DNA of 64,000 nt from an uncultured Pseudomonadota bacterium (GCA_903889445.1 CAISXF010000080.1:1-64000); one strand, 5' to 3'. Positions 36,827 through 47,078 are shown, counted from the first letter of the stretch. Made by a program: numbers and translations. The notes: generated from the sequence alone by a model not told the origin.

Positions 36827-39117
36827 AGACTCAACCGCACACCAATCCAACCAGCGCGTGGCGCGGCAGGCGAAACAAAACGTCCATCATTATAATCTGC
36901 GCCTAACACGTCGCTCGCCTGACCATAAACGCCAAACGTGTTGTAATTGGTATCAAACAAATTATTCACTTTGCCGAACAGCGTGAAATTTTTAGTGAAT
37001 TTATATTCTGCGGTGCCGTTGAAAACCCAATAACCAGAAAGTGGTGCAGTCATATTGCTTTCATCGCCACGGAAAACTTGATTGCCGCTGTACATTCCAT
37101 TGATTCCCAACGATGCTTTTTTCCACAAATCCACGCTCAACGCCGCTTTGAAAATATGCGCGGGAATGCTCGAAATTTTGTCACCTTTTTGAACCGCCAC
37201 AATTTCATCCGCGTTTAATGGATTTTGAATGTTAAAACCATCCAGATATTGCGCGTTTAAATAAATATAGTGAGCGTCGATGTGCCAATCGTCAATCGCA
37301 CTAAAAACGCTTTCTTTGTTAATCGACGTTCCCGCTTCGATGCCGTAACGTTGCGTTTGTCCGACGTTACTGAAATAACCTTGGCTAGCGATATTTCCCG
37401 CACGATGAAAAATAATATCGTTGTTATTCACGGCGTGAAAATAACCCAAATTCCAATCCCATTTTCCATTAACCACGTCGTTTAAATTACCGCGAAAACC
37501 GCCTTCCCACGTTTTCGCGACCACTTGTTGCAACGGCGGATCCGACAAAAACGAATTCGGCAATTTACACGGAGCTTCAGGGTCGGCGCAGCTCAATTCC
37601 ATTGGCGTGGGCGCACGCGCGGATTCTGCATAATTGCCATAAACATTCACATTTTTCAAAAGTTGATACGTCAAACCCGCCGACGGATTCAACCGTTCAA
37701 AAGCGTGATTTCCGTTCAAATTCTTTTCGACATCGTTAATATATTGGTCTTTCATATCGACGCTAATGTGGTTGTAACGCCCAGCAATCGTGGCGGCGAG
37801 TTTTTCGGTAATCGAAAATGTGTCGGTTAAAAATACGCCAACGGCTTCGGTTTTTGCATTCAAACGGACTTTCGATTCATCGACATAAATCCCGCTGCCA
37901 ATCGTGCCGCGACTTGCGCTTAATGAACCTAATTCGGTATTCGATGAAAAATGCGTTTCTGCCGCGTCGTAACTCGCGCCGACGGTTAAATTATTTTCGT
38001 GTTTGAATAAATCGCCCGTGAAAGCCGTTTGCAATGTGCCGCCTTTGCTCCTCATTTGCGTTGCGCTGGAGTTGCGGGTCGCGCCATCGACCGAATCATC
38101 GAACGAAATTAAATCGCCATTCGTATTCATTACAGGCGTTTCGTCGCCGCACAATAAACCCGATTCATCCGCGCAAGCCGCATAATCGCTGTTGTCACCG
38201 TTAAAGGTTTTCATGCGATTTTGGCGAAAATAAGTGTTTCCGCTGACTTCAATGTTATCGGTCACGTCATAACTTCCCGCTAATTCCGAGAAAAACATTC
38301 GCGTAATCGTTTGGTCGTAATGGGTGAAAATAGCGTGGCGATTTTGCGCCAAAAGTTGAATCGGTGTTGGGCCATTTCCGCGCAAGTCATTGTCGTTCGC
38401 GCCCAACGTTAAATCGAGCGAACCTTTATCACCGCGCCAACTCAACGTGCCAAAACCTTGAGTGGCTTTGGTCGGTGAAAAATCGCGCCAACCGTCTTCC
38501 TCGAAATGATGTAAATCGACAAAATAACCCCACGTTCCATTATTCCAACCGCTGGTTAATTCTTCCGAATGCCGCCCGAATGAACCACCGTACGTTTCAA
38601 TTTGATGTTTGGGCGACGAAAAACCTGTTTTCGTTTTAATCGCAATCGCGCCACCTAACGAATTCAAACCATAAACAGGATTCGACGAATATAACGCCAT
38701 CGAATCAATTGCGCCTTGCGGAATTAAATCCCAATTCACCGTATCGCCAAACGGTTCATTGAAACGCACGCCATTAACGTAAGTCGATAAACCTTGCGGC
38801 AAACCCATCAACGGCGAGGCGGTAAAACCACGATACGAAATGTCGGGTTGCAACGGATTATTTTGCGCTTCGTTGACGTGTGCGCTACCCAAATAACGAT
38901 TGATATATTCCGAAAGTGAAATCGTTTGGGCTTTGTCGAGTTGCTCGCTCGAAACCGTTTGCACGGAGGTTGGCAGTTTGAGCGCGTCGATATTATTTTC
39001 ACCTACGGGCGAAACACCGACGATATTCATAATGCCTAAATCTTGCGGTTTGTCTTCGGCAAAGGCTGTATTTGTCGCCGATGAAATGACTAAGCCAATG
39101 TAAATAAGTTTTTTCAT
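36823..39117 (-). CDS. TonB-dependent outer-membrane receptor
   Basis: 764 aa with a signal peptide (KKLIYIGLVISSATNTAFA). The plug has SVQTVSSEQLDKAQTISLSEY and DISYRGFTASPLMGLPQG; the barrel ends AGWIGVRLSL. FGDTVNWDLIPQGAIDSMAL is the usual plug-barrel part. Substrate cannot be told; in methanotrophs related receptors take up metals or metallophores. It follows the 530-aa RTX gene in the same direction but a terminator lies between them. Its stop overlaps the convergent kinase gene end by 4 bases. Confidence 0.92.
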   Translation of the reverse strand: MKKLIYIGLVISSATNTAFAEDKPQDLGIMNIVGVSPVGENNIDALKLPTSVQTVSSEQLDKAQTISLSEYINRYLGSAHVNEAQNNPLQPDISYRGFTASPLMGLPQGLSTYVNGVRFNEPFGDTVNWDLIPQGAIDSMALYSSNPVYGLNSLGGAIAIKTKTGFSSPKHQIETYGGSFGRHSEELTSGWNNGTWGYFVDLHHFEEDGWRDFSPTKATQGFGTLSWRGDKGSLDLTLGANDNDLRGNGPTPIQLLAQNRHAIFTHYDQTITRMFFSELAGSYDVTDNIEVSGNTYFRQNRMKTFNGDNSDYAACADESGLLCGDETPVMNTNGDLISFDDSVDGATRNSSATQMRSKGGTLQTAFTGDLFKHENNLTVGASYDAAETHFSSNTELGSLSASRGTIGSGIYVDESKVRLNAKTEAVGVFLTDTFSITEKLAATIAGRYNHISVDMKDQYINDVEKNLNGNHAFERLNPSAGLTYQLLKNVNVYGNYAESARAPTPMELSCADPEAPCKLPNSFLSDPPLQQVVAKTWEGGFRGNLNDVVNGKWDWNLGYFHAVNNNDIIFHRAGNIASQGYFSNVGQTQRYGIEAGTSINKESVFSAIDDWHIDAHYIYLNAQYLDGFNIQNPLNADEIVAVQKGDKISSIPAHIFKAALSVDLWKKASLGINGMYSGNQVFRGDESNMTAPLSGYWVFNGTAEYKFTKNFTLFGKVNNLFDTNYNTFGVYGQASDVLGADYNDGRFVSPAAPRAGWIGVRLSL

Positions 39118-39136
39118 AATTCACGAATCGTCATAA

Positions 39137-39169
39137 ATAAAAAAACCACGATGCTTTTCAACATCGCGG
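39137..39169 (-). terminator. Terminator after the 530-aa RTX gene
   Basis: On the minus strand CCGCGATG and CATCGTGG pair (one G-T) around an 8-base loop, followed by a long T-run. Confidence 0.85.
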
Positions 39170-39212
39170 TAAGAGTGTGGGGGAGAACCCATTTTTCAAA
39201 AACTAAAAAAAA

Positions 39213-40805
39213 TTATGCAGCGATAAAATCACTCGCGGTTAAATTTGACACGCCTGTTAAAACAACCAAAGCTAAGGCAGAATTAGCCGTGTCATTTCCG
39301 TCTACATCGTAAGATAACGTGTGCGTGGCTTTATCGAAAGACAAATAGCCATTATCAAATGAAAGATAATACGCAGGATTTATTTTGATGGTTGGATTTG
39401 CTACGACATTAAATAGCTCGAGGTTTAGCGCAATTTTATCTGTGCCAGTTTTAAAATCGCTGATTGTATCAACACCCGTTAAATCCGAAACCACATCTTC
39501 ATACGTTTGAATCGTAGTTGCATCACCCGTAATGGTTTGCGTGTGAATTTTACCGAAAACAAATTTATCCGCACCTGCGCCACCTGTTAAAACATCATTG
39601 CCGCCATTACCAATAAATGTATCGACTTTAGTTGTTCCACTAAAGGTATTCGCGTTGGCATTACCGATAAACGTTAAGCCGTTCGCTTTGATTGCACTGG
39701 CATCGACGATAACGTTATCAGCGGTTTGACCCGCGCGTAAATCTTTGCCCGTAATTGAACCACTGGTATTCAGGTAATAATGATTATTTAGCAATTGCAA
39801 CGCGCCATCTTCTACGTTTAATTTGCCAACCGTTGCGCCGACTTGCACGATTTCCATACTTTTAAAATTTTTGTCGGTGAGTGTGACGGTTGTTGTGGTT
39901 GCTGCACCACCCGTGATTCGCAATGTATCTGTGCCGCTTCCGCCAATAATGATGTCGCCTGCAATCCATTCAGGATTTCCATCATCGGCTTTACCCGCTG
40001 CACCTAAAACACCACCAAAACTGCTAATTAAAAATATATCATCACCCGTTCCACCATCGAGAGAATCTGCGCCTTGATGACCGATTAACAAATCATTACC
40101 TTCGCCACCGAAGTAAGTGTCATCGCCTAAACGCAAGGTTGCATTGTCAACACCATTATTGCCTTTGCCGTAATCAGCATTGTTTGAACCATCAGCACGC
40201 GCATAACTTTCTGTGCTACTTTCTTTGGCAAAATCATCGTAATGTAAAACATCATGAAACAAATCGCCTGTTGATGCGTCATCTAACTGAAAATCACCCA
40301 TGTTGTAAGTAATCGGTTCTGCACCGATAACAGTTGCCGCAGGCGTAAAAGTGAAGTCTTCATAATCGACAATGACTTTTACAGTTTCAGTTTTACCGCC
40401 AGCCACGCCATAAAAATGCAAACCTGAATTGAAGCCATTAACATTATCCAACGAACCCATCGCATCATCTAATTGTCCGCTGGTGAATGTCGCTGTTACG
40501 CCATCTGCTAAATCAATGCGTTCAATCTGTGAAAACGTTAAAGCAGAGAAAATTCCCGTTTTATTAAATTTAATCGTGTCTGTGGCATTCGGTGTGTCTA
40601 ATGTTGTTTTGACAGTTGAAAGCGATGTACCTGTGAAATAAAATGGCTTCACCACCGCATCGCCTGTTGTATTTGTGCCACCATCAATGATGAAGTTACG
40701 AATTGAGGTGTTGTTAATGGTGAATATATCGCTATCCGCACCAGCAGTGATTTTTTTAGGTAAGCCAGTTAGTTCGTAATTCATGTGTTTGTAGCCTTCG
40801 ATCAT
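39213..40805 (-). CDS. RTX calcium-binding secreted protein, 530 aa
   Basis: No N-terminal signal peptide. RTX nonapeptides appear twice: GGEGNDLLIGHQGADSLDGG at about 233-252 and [17 protein letters not shown] at about 394-410. It ends VVLTGVSNLTASDFIAA, an aliphatic, acidic-hydroxyl end typical of type I secretion substrates. The start may be 40805 or ATG 40784 (MNYELTG), the latter with GAAGG about 10 bases upstream. It lies directly after a two-component system on the same strand and may be one of its targets. Confidence 0.85.
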   Translation of the reverse strand: MIEGYKHMNYELTGLPKKITAGADSDIFTINNTSIRNFIIDGGTNTTGDAVVKPFYFTGTSLSTVKTTLDTPNATDTIKFNKTGIFSALTFSQIERIDLADGVTATFTSGQLDDAMGSLDNVNGFNSGLHFYGVAGGKTETVKVIVDYEDFTFTPAATVIGAEPITYNMGDFQLDDASTGDLFHDVLHYDDFAKESSTESYARADGSNNADYGKGNNGVDNATLRLGDDTYFGGEGNDLLIGHQGADSLDGGTGDDIFLISSFGGVLGAAGKADDGNPEWIAGDIIIGGSGTDTLRITGGAATTTTVTLTDKNFKSMEIVQVGATVGKLNVEDGALQLLNNHYYLNTSGSITGKDLRAGQTADNVIVDASAIKANGLTFIGNANANTFSGTTKVDTFIGNGGNDVLTGGAGADKFVFGKIHTQTITGDATTIQTYEDVVSDLTGVDTISDFKTGTDKIALNLELFNVVANPTIKINPAYYLSFDNGYLSFDKATHTLSYDVDGNDTANSALALVVLTGVSNLTASDFIAA

Positions 40806-40869
40806 TTTTAGTTTTTGAAAAAACGTATTTTAAATTTGCATTCGTTGAATACCTATAGGACTTTTTCCT

Positions 40870-40901
40870 AAACTTATTTCGTCAAAAACTTATTTCGTCA
40901 A
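40870..40901. repeat. Exact 16-bp tandem duplication at the end of the NarL-type gene
   Basis: Two identical 16-bp units (read on the minus strand as TTGACGAAATAAGTTT) overlap the regulator stop codon. The protein end is unaffected because the first unit already contains the stop. Confidence 0.92.
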
Positions 40902-41534
40902 ATTCAACAACAACGCAACATGTGCTAATTCAGCTCCCGAATTCACGTTTAATTTCTGACGAATGTTTGTGCCGTAATTCGCGGCAGTCTTATAACTCAA
41001 ACATAATTGTTCAGAAATGGTGTGAGCGGTTAGCCCTTTCGCCAATAATAAAAACACGTCAAATTCTCGCGGCGAAAAATTATCAATAATCGCCTGATAA
41101 TCCATCGAATCAGACGAATTCTCAGCGTCATCAATCAAATTCGGTTCAACGTAGATTTCACCGTTTGCGACTTTTTTAATGGCGGTGATTAAGACTTCAG
41201 GATGGGCGTGTTTGCAAATATAACCTTTCGCGCCTGCATTCATCGCGCGTTGCACATACACTTTTTCATGATGCACGCTGAACACAATAATTTTTACGTT
41301 TTCGTGGCGTAAAACCAATCGGCGCGTGGTTTCTAAACCGCCAATTCCTGCCATCGATAAATCCATAATAATGATGTCAGGCTGTAAATCGGCATAAAGT
41401 TGTAACGCTTGTTCACCGCGTTCCGCTTCGGCAATTACTTCAATGTTGGCTTCGGTTGCTAATAACAAACGAAAACCTGTGCGAACAATCGCGTGATCAT
41501 CGACGAGAATAACGGTTATTTTTTCTGTTTTCAT
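40890..41534 (-). CDS. NarL/FixJ-family response regulator
   Basis: 214 aa. The receiver has VILVDDHAIVRTGF and phospho-Asp in DIIIMDLSMAG; the LuxR-type HTH shows FSPREFDVFLLLAKGLTAHTISEQLCLSYKT. It overlaps the kinase gene upstream by 4 bases, so the two form one two-component system. DNA target unknown; the RTX gene 85 bases downstream is a candidate. Confidence 0.94.
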   Translation of the reverse strand: MKTEKITVILVDDHAIVRTGFRLLLATEANIEVIAEAERGEQALQLYADLQPDIIIMDLSMAGIGGLETTRRLVLRHENVKIIVFSVHHEKVYVQRAMNAGAKGYICKHAHPEVLITAIKKVANGEIYVEPNLIDDAENSSDSMDYQAIIDNFSPREFDVFLLLAKGLTAHTISEQLCLSYKTAANYGTNIRQKLNVNSGAELAHVALLLNLTK

Positions 41535-42847
41535 AAGGGAATTTTTGCATGAATTATCATGCCGTTTTGAGGTTGCGTTTCAATCATAAATTCACCGCCC
41601 AAACTACGCACGCGCTCACGCATACTCAATAAACCAAAACCTTTTTTGATGTTTTCAACGTCGCAACCTTGCCCATTATCGGTCATTTTCAACGATAGAA
41701 AATCTTGTTCATCGAGCGTTAAATTTATCACAACGTGATTGGCGTTGGCGTGTCGCACGATGTTTGTTAAACATTCTTGCACCATTCTGAAAATATGAAT
41801 GCTGATAGTTTCGGGCAAAGATTCGAGGTCGTTATCACAATGAAACGTAATAAAAATGTCTAAGTGGCGCGTTTGCCAATGTGAAATCAAATCGTCGAGC
41901 GCGGCTTTTAAACCCAATTCGGTCAAAATCAACGGATGCAATTGTTGCATCATCGAACGCACGACATTCATTAAATGGTCGCAGACTTCAACAATCGCAT
42001 CGGTACTTTGTTTGATAATGGTATTTTGAGAATTTTCCACACGCGCAATCGTAACCGCCATCACTTTAATCGCGGTCAATGATTGTCCCAATTCGTCGTG
42101 TAATTCTTGCGCGAGATGTTGCCGTTCATCTTCTTGAATCGCCAAATTGTGCTGCGTCAAGGCGCGATTTTCATGTTGACTGGCGTTTAATTTTTCAATC
42201 AATTGATTGGTGGCGCGGGCAATTTGATTCATTTCATCGCTGGAAAAAGTCGGCAAACGAGTTTGATAATCGCCTAATTCTACTCGTTCTAATCCTTGCA
42301 CAATCACCAAAATTGCTTTTAAAACGCGATTGAAAACAACATGAATCACCCAAAAAATCAGCGCGATTAACAAAAAAAACAGCCCAAAAAATGCCAAACT
42401 TTCTGCCCAAACTTCGCTGATTTCGTTGAGCGGATTCGCTTCAATCGACACAATCAACGGTTGTCCGTCGTTTGTTAAAAAAGCGCGTTCGATTTGAATC
42501 GGCGAACTCGTGACCAAATTCACAAACCAACGCGGCGGCGTTTCTAAAATTGGCGTGATTTGTATTGGCGGAACATTCAACACTTTTCCCGCCGAATCTT
42601 TGAGTTGAATGCGTAAGTGGCGCGTTTCTTTTAACGCATTGAGTTGTGTCAACCATTCGGTGCGAAGATTGGATTGCGAAAGATGAAACGTAATCAATTG
42701 TTCCGCCAAATGAATCGACGATTGCATTTCTTGTTGAACGGCGCGTTTAGCTTGCCAAAGTGTGACGGTTCCGCCGATGATGAAAATACAACACGCTAAA
42801 AATAAAATGCGCGTGTTGATTTGATGGCGTAAGGTATTCGTTTTCAT
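41531..42847 (-). CDS. UhpB/NarX-type sensor histidine kinase
   Basis: 438 aa. Membrane helices at about 12-30 and 147-170 bracket a periplasmic domain of ~115 residues, followed by HAMP, a HisKA_3 domain with phospho-His in LAQELHDELGQSLTAIK, and HATPase marks (TDNGQGCD, GFGLLSMRERVRSLGG). It phosphorylates the regulator encoded by the overlapping gene. The signal sensed is unknown. Confidence 0.93.
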   Translation of the reverse strand: MKTNTLRHQINTRILFLACCIFIIGGTVTLWQAKRAVQQEMQSSIHLAEQLITFHLSQSNLRTEWLTQLNALKETRHLRIQLKDSAGKVLNVPPIQITPILETPPRWFVNLVTSSPIQIERAFLTNDGQPLIVSIEANPLNEISEVWAESLAFFGLFFLLIALIFWVIHVVFNRVLKAILVIVQGLERVELGDYQTRLPTFSSDEMNQIARATNQLIEKLNASQHENRALTQHNLAIQEDERQHLAQELHDELGQSLTAIKVMAVTIARVENSQNTIIKQSTDAIVEVCDHLMNVVRSMMQQLHPLILTELGLKAALDDLISHWQTRHLDIFITFHCDNDLESLPETISIHIFRMVQECLTNIVRHANANHVVINLTLDEQDFLSLKMTDNGQGCDVENIKKGFGLLSMRERVRSLGGEFMIETQPQNGMIIHAKIPL

Positions 42848-42856
42848 GAATCGAAT

Positions 42857-43171
42857 TCACAACCAATGAATCGCCAACCAAATTGTTTGTTGCGCGTGAC
42901 TTGTCCACGCGACACGGTGGCGCGTGTTAGCGGGAATTGACAAATAATCACCCGCTTTTAACGTGTGCTGCTCGGTGTTTTCATATTCAATCACTGCTTC
43001 ACCTTGCAACACAATCACCCATTCGTTTTGAATTTGGTCAAGCCATTCATCGAATTCAGCAGCGTGTCCTTCCGACACAATCCGTTCAATCCGCACATTT
43101 TTGTTTTCCAACAACAGCGTGAAAAGTTCTTCGGGCAGATTAGCGGGAATGTCGTTAAAAATGTTGCTCAT
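42857..43171 (-). CDS. Small cupin-domain protein
   Basis: 104 aa. Cupin motifs: EWVIVLQGEAVIEYEN and GDYLSIPANTRHRVAWTS, with the metal-binding His/Glu pattern partly present. Start at ATG 43171 (GGAG 8 bases upstream), overlapping the amidohydrolase stop by ATGA. Ligand unknown; possibly a small sensor or isomerase-type cupin. Confidence 0.85.
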   Translation of the reverse strand: MSNIFNDIPANLPEELFTLLLENKNVRIERIVSEGHAAEFDEWLDQIQNEWVIVLQGEAVIEYENTEQHTLKAGDYLSIPANTRHRVAWTSHAQQTIWLAIHWL

Positions 43172-44490
43172 GAATTTTTCTCCGTTAAACGAGTTTGCCA
43201 TTTTGCGGCAATCGCTTTTAATTCTGTCAGGTCAAACGTGGTTAATTCGCGTGAATGTAATAAACGTTCACCCGCCACCCAAACATCGGAAACTTGATGG
43301 CGACTGGCAGCGTAAACGATTTGTGAAATGGGGCAATACAACGGCTGCGTTTCCAATTCGCTCAAATCAATGGCAATCACGTCGGCGGCTTTGCCAATTT
43401 CTAACGAACCGATTTTATCCGCCAAACCCAACGCTTTCGCGCCGTTAATGGTCGCCATCCGTAACGCGGTCATTGCGGGAATTGCGCTGGCATTTTGAGC
43501 GACGGCTTTCCCCAATAATGCCGCCGTTCGCATTTCGCCCAACATATCCAAATCGTTATTACTCGCCGCGCCATCCGTACCCAGCGCAACGTTGACACCC
43601 GCTGCCAAACATTTTGCCACCGGACAAAAGCCACTCGCTAATTTCAAATTGGATTCGGGACAATGCACGATATTTGCGCCCACGTCAGCCAGTAATTGAA
43701 TTTCTTCATCGTTCAATTGCGTCGCGTGAACCGCAATCAAGGAAGAGCTCACCAATCCTAACTCGTGCAAACGCTGCATCGGACGCTGACCTTTTTCAGC
43801 CAACGCCAATCCCACTTCGTACGCGGTTTCGTGCAAATGAATGTGAACGGGCAATTTCAACTTGTGCGCTAATTCGTTAATGCGTTTCAGCGGTTCATCG
43901 GAAACGGTATACGGCGCGTGTGGCGCGAAAGGCGTACTAATCAATTCCGCCGCCAGCAATTCTTGATGCAACGCCACGCCTTTTTCAATATATTCGCCGC
44001 TGTGTTGCGCCCAAACTGTGGGGAAATCAATCACAATTAAACCCAAACTGGCGCGAATGCCATGTTTAATAGCTTGTTGCGCGGCAATATCAGGGAAAAA
44101 ATACATATCGTTAAAACAGGTCGTGCCGCCGCGTAACATTTCGGCAATCGCTAAATCCGTGCCGTCACGGACAAATTCTTCACTCATCCATTTTTGTTCA
44201 ATCGGCCAAATGTGATTTTGCAACCAATCCATCAGCGGCAAATCGTCCGCAATGCCGCGCATCAAGGTCATGGCGGCGTGCGTGTGTGCGTTCACAAAAC
44301 CCGCCAACAGCGCGTGGTCGTTCAATTCCACTATTTTTTCGCTGTGATATTTTTGTTTGGCGGATTCAGTCGGCAACAAGTCCACGATTTTACCGCCGTG
44401 AATCGCCAAACTGTAATTATCATAAACCACGTTTTCGGGTTCAATCGGAATAACCCAACGGGCGTGAATTAAGGTATCAACGTTTTGCAT
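43168..44490 (-). CDS. mtaD: TRZ/ATZ-family amidohydrolase (MTA/SAH deaminase-like)
   Basis: 440 aa metal-dependent hydrolase. Ligands: VNAHTHAAMTLMRG, the HLHET His (about 215), HATQL, and Asp in LGTDGAASNNDLDMLGEM. The FAPHAPYTV stretch is typical of S-adenosylhomocysteine/methylthioadenosine deaminases, which convert the adenine moiety to hypoxanthine. Substrate is inferred from family resemblance. Divergent from sbcB. Confidence 0.85.
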   Translation of the reverse strand: MQNVDTLIHARWVIPIEPENVVYDNYSLAIHGGKIVDLLPTESAKQKYHSEKIVELNDHALLAGFVNAHTHAAMTLMRGIADDLPLMDWLQNHIWPIEQKWMSEEFVRDGTDLAIAEMLRGGTTCFNDMYFFPDIAAQQAIKHGIRASLGLIVIDFPTVWAQHSGEYIEKGVALHQELLAAELISTPFAPHAPYTVSDEPLKRINELAHKLKLPVHIHLHETAYEVGLALAEKGQRPMQRLHELGLVSSSLIAVHATQLNDEEIQLLADVGANIVHCPESNLKLASGFCPVAKCLAAGVNVALGTDGAASNNDLDMLGEMRTAALLGKAVAQNASAIPAMTALRMATINGAKALGLADKIGSLEIGKAADVIAIDLSELETQPLYCPISQIVYAASRHQVSDVWVAGERLLHSRELTTFDLTELKAIAAKWQTRLTEKNS

Positions 44491-44541
44491 AGGACAATTT
44501 TAGGTTAAAGTGTAAGTTAATTTTCAATTCAAAATAATACC

Positions 44542-46011
44542 ATGACGCACTCACTTTTTTGGCACGATTACGAAACCACCGGCACCCATCCGCAAAAAGA
44601 CCGACCGTTGCAATTCGCGGGCGTGCGAACCGATTTAAATTTCAATGTGATTGACGAACCGATTTCCATTTTTTGTAAATTGAGTTTGGATGTTTTACCG
44701 CATCCTGAAGCCTGTTTGATTACCAAAATCACGCCGCAAATTGCCGATGAAAAAGGCGTGAACGAAGCGGAATTTATGCGCCAAATTCACGCTCAACTCG
44801 TGCAGCCAGAAACGTGCAATTTGGGTTATAACTCGATTCGGTTTGATGACGAAATGACGCGCCACGGTTTGTATCGTAATTTTTACGACGCTTACGAACG
44901 TGAATGGCAACACGGAAATTCGCGCTGGGATTTGCTTGATGTATTTCGCGCCGCTCATGCGTTACGTCCCGCTGGTTTTAACTGGGTTTACGATGACGCG
45001 AACAAGCCGATTTTCAAATTAGATCAACTCACGGTCGCCAATCACATTCAACACGCCAACGCGCATGACGCGCTTGCGGACGTTTATGCCACGTTGTCGT
45101 TGGCGTATTTATTACGTCAGGCGCAACCGCGTTTGTTTCAATTTTTGTTTGAACATCGCACCAAAGCGCACGCATTGAAATTGTTAAATGTCGGCAATGG
45201 CGTTCCGGTTATTCATGTTTCGGGGATGTATCCAGCGGAAAAAAATTGCTTGGCAATCGTGTTGCCGTTGTGCGTGCATCCGACGAATGCGAATGAAATT
45301 ATCGTTTATGATTTAAGCATTGACCCCGCGCCGTTGCTGACGTTGTCCGCTGAAGAAATTCAACAACGGCTGTTTGTTGCCACCGCCGATTTGCCCGAAA
45401 ACGTGGCGCGAATTCCGCTCAAAACGATTCATATTAACAAATGTCCAGTGCTTGCGCCGATGTCGGTGTTGCGATTTGAAGACGCGCAACGCTTGGGAAT
45501 TGATGTTGAAAGTTGTTTGAAAAATGGTGAAAAATTAACGCAGGTTTTGAAGCAAAAACCGCCGTTTTTTACTCAGAAAATAGCGGACGTTTTCAATAAA
45601 CCGTACGACGATTTGCAAACGTCGGTGAATGTGGATTTAGCACTTTATAGCGGCGGATTTTTTTCGGCGGTTGATAAAAAATCGATGACGCAAATTCGCC
45701 ATACCGCGCCCGAACAATTGGCGACTTTGCCGCTTCATTATGAAGATGCGCGTTTGCCAGAAATGTTATTTCGGTATCGCGCGAGAAATTTCCCGAATAC
45801 GTTGACGGGCGAAGAATGGCAAACGTGGCGCGAATTTTGTGTTGCTCAATTGCAGCAACCAGAACGCGGCGCGAACATTTTATTGAGTGATTATGTGCAG
45901 CGGATTCAGGCGTTACAAGGGCAGGGCGCAGATGCCACGATAACCAAAGCGTTGCTCGATTACGCACGCGCCAAAATTCAACAGTTAGAAATTAACGATG
46001 TTACGATTTAA
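44542..46011 (+). CDS. sbcB: Exodeoxyribonuclease I
   Basis: 489 aa. 3'-5' single-strand DNA exonuclease used in recombination and mismatch repair. DEDDh residues: FWHDYETTGTHP, GYNSIRFDDEMTRH and NAHDALADVYAT. The exonuclease domain is followed by the SH3-like and helical domains as in E. coli SbcB. Confidence 0.95.
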   Translation: MTHSLFWHDYETTGTHPQKDRPLQFAGVRTDLNFNVIDEPISIFCKLSLDVLPHPEACLITKITPQIADEKGVNEAEFMRQIHAQLVQPETCNLGYNSIRFDDEMTRHGLYRNFYDAYEREWQHGNSRWDLLDVFRAAHALRPAGFNWVYDDANKPIFKLDQLTVANHIQHANAHDALADVYATLSLAYLLRQAQPRLFQFLFEHRTKAHALKLLNVGNGVPVIHVSGMYPAEKNCLAIVLPLCVHPTNANEIIVYDLSIDPAPLLTLSAEEIQQRLFVATADLPENVARIPLKTIHINKCPVLAPMSVLRFEDAQRLGIDVESCLKNGEKLTQVLKQKPPFFTQKIADVFNKPYDDLQTSVNVDLALYSGGFFSAVDKKSMTQIRHTAPEQLATLPLHYEDARLPEMLFRYRARNFPNTLTGEEWQTWREFCVAQLQQPERGANILLSDYVQRIQALQGQGADATITKALLDYARAKIQQLEINDVTI

Positions 46012-46025
46012 AACAATGAGTATTT

Positions 46026-47078
46026 ATGTCAGTTAAACGTATTGAACACATTGACGTGTGGCGATTTTTTGCCGTCGCGCTGGTCATTTTAGAACATTTT
46101 TTATTATTTAGCGGCGCAGGGGAACACTGGTCAAAAATCGTAACTTATTCATTGCAAATCGAGCGTTTTGGCGAATTGGGCGTGTTAATTTTTTTCAGCA
46201 TTAGTGGCTTTGTGATTTGCTCGGCGTTGAATTCTGAAAAAAATGCCACCGGAAAAATTTGTTTAAGTGCGTTTTATACACGGCGATTTTTTCGGATTAT
46301 TCCGCCGTTATGGTTGTATTTGGCGGGTGCGTTTTTGCTCAGTAAAATTAACGCTTCTCAAGTTATTACGTCGGCGGCATTTTTGTGTAATTTTTCTTTT
46401 TTTGAAAAAAATTGCCCGTGGTTTATTGGTCACACTTGGTCATTGGCATATGAAGAACAGTTTTATTTGTTCTATCCGCTGTTATTTTTATGGGCGTGGC
46501 GCGGGGGTAAAAGTTCGCGGATTTTAATAGCGATGATTGGCTTGATACTCAGCGCGTTGACGTTGATTTATTTCAAGCAGATATTTTGGGCGGATTATTG
46601 TATTTATTTTTTGTTTTTGCTGACGGGGTGTTTTACTGCGTTATTGCCGTCATATTGGATGCAAAAATTACGCAATCTGCCTTTTTGGTTTTGGCTGGTC
46701 GCCGTGGTTTTATTGGTGAGTTTACTCTGTTTTTCGCCGAGCGACGTAGACGGACTTTTAAAAATGTTGTGTTATCCTGCGTTGATTCAGGTGATTGTTT
46801 TCGGTACGCCGACGCATTTTTCACCCATCAAAACTATTTTTGAGCAGCGCAGTTTGAGTTATCTTGGACGCATTTCTTACAGCGTGTATTTGTGGCAACA
46901 ACTCGCTACCGCGTATTATGAAAATATGCCGTGGTGGCTAAATTTGGTGTATTTGGTTTTGGTCTTTATTTTCGCGGCGGTGTCGTTTCACTATTTTGAA
47001 ATGCCGTGTCAACGTTTGGGAACGCGATTTTCAAATCAGTTGAAAATCGCAAAATTGAATCGACTCGAACCAAAATAA
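46026..47078 (+). CDS. Acyltransferase 3 family membrane protein
   Basis: 350 aa with about ten membrane helices. Family marks: RIEHIDVWRFFAVALVILEHF at the start with the catalytic His, FSISGFVI, and FFRIIPPLWLYL. Such enzymes O-acetylate or succinylate surface polysaccharides. Starts 14 bases after sbcB. The substrate is unknown. Confidence 0.88.
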   Translation: MSVKRIEHIDVWRFFAVALVILEHFLLFSGAGEHWSKIVTYSLQIERFGELGVLIFFSISGFVICSALNSEKNATGKICLSAFYTRRFFRIIPPLWLYLAGAFLLSKINASQVITSAAFLCNFSFFEKNCPWFIGHTWSLAYEEQFYLFYPLLFLWAWRGGKSSRILIAMIGLILSALTLIYFKQIFWADYCIYFLFLLTGCFTALLPSYWMQKLRNLPFWFWLVAVVLLVSLLCFSPSDVDGLLKMLCYPALIQVIVFGTPTHFSPIKTIFEQRSLSYLGRISYSVYLWQQLATAYYENMPWWLNLVYLVLVFIFAAVSFHYFEMPCQRLGTRFSNQLKIAKLNRLEPK

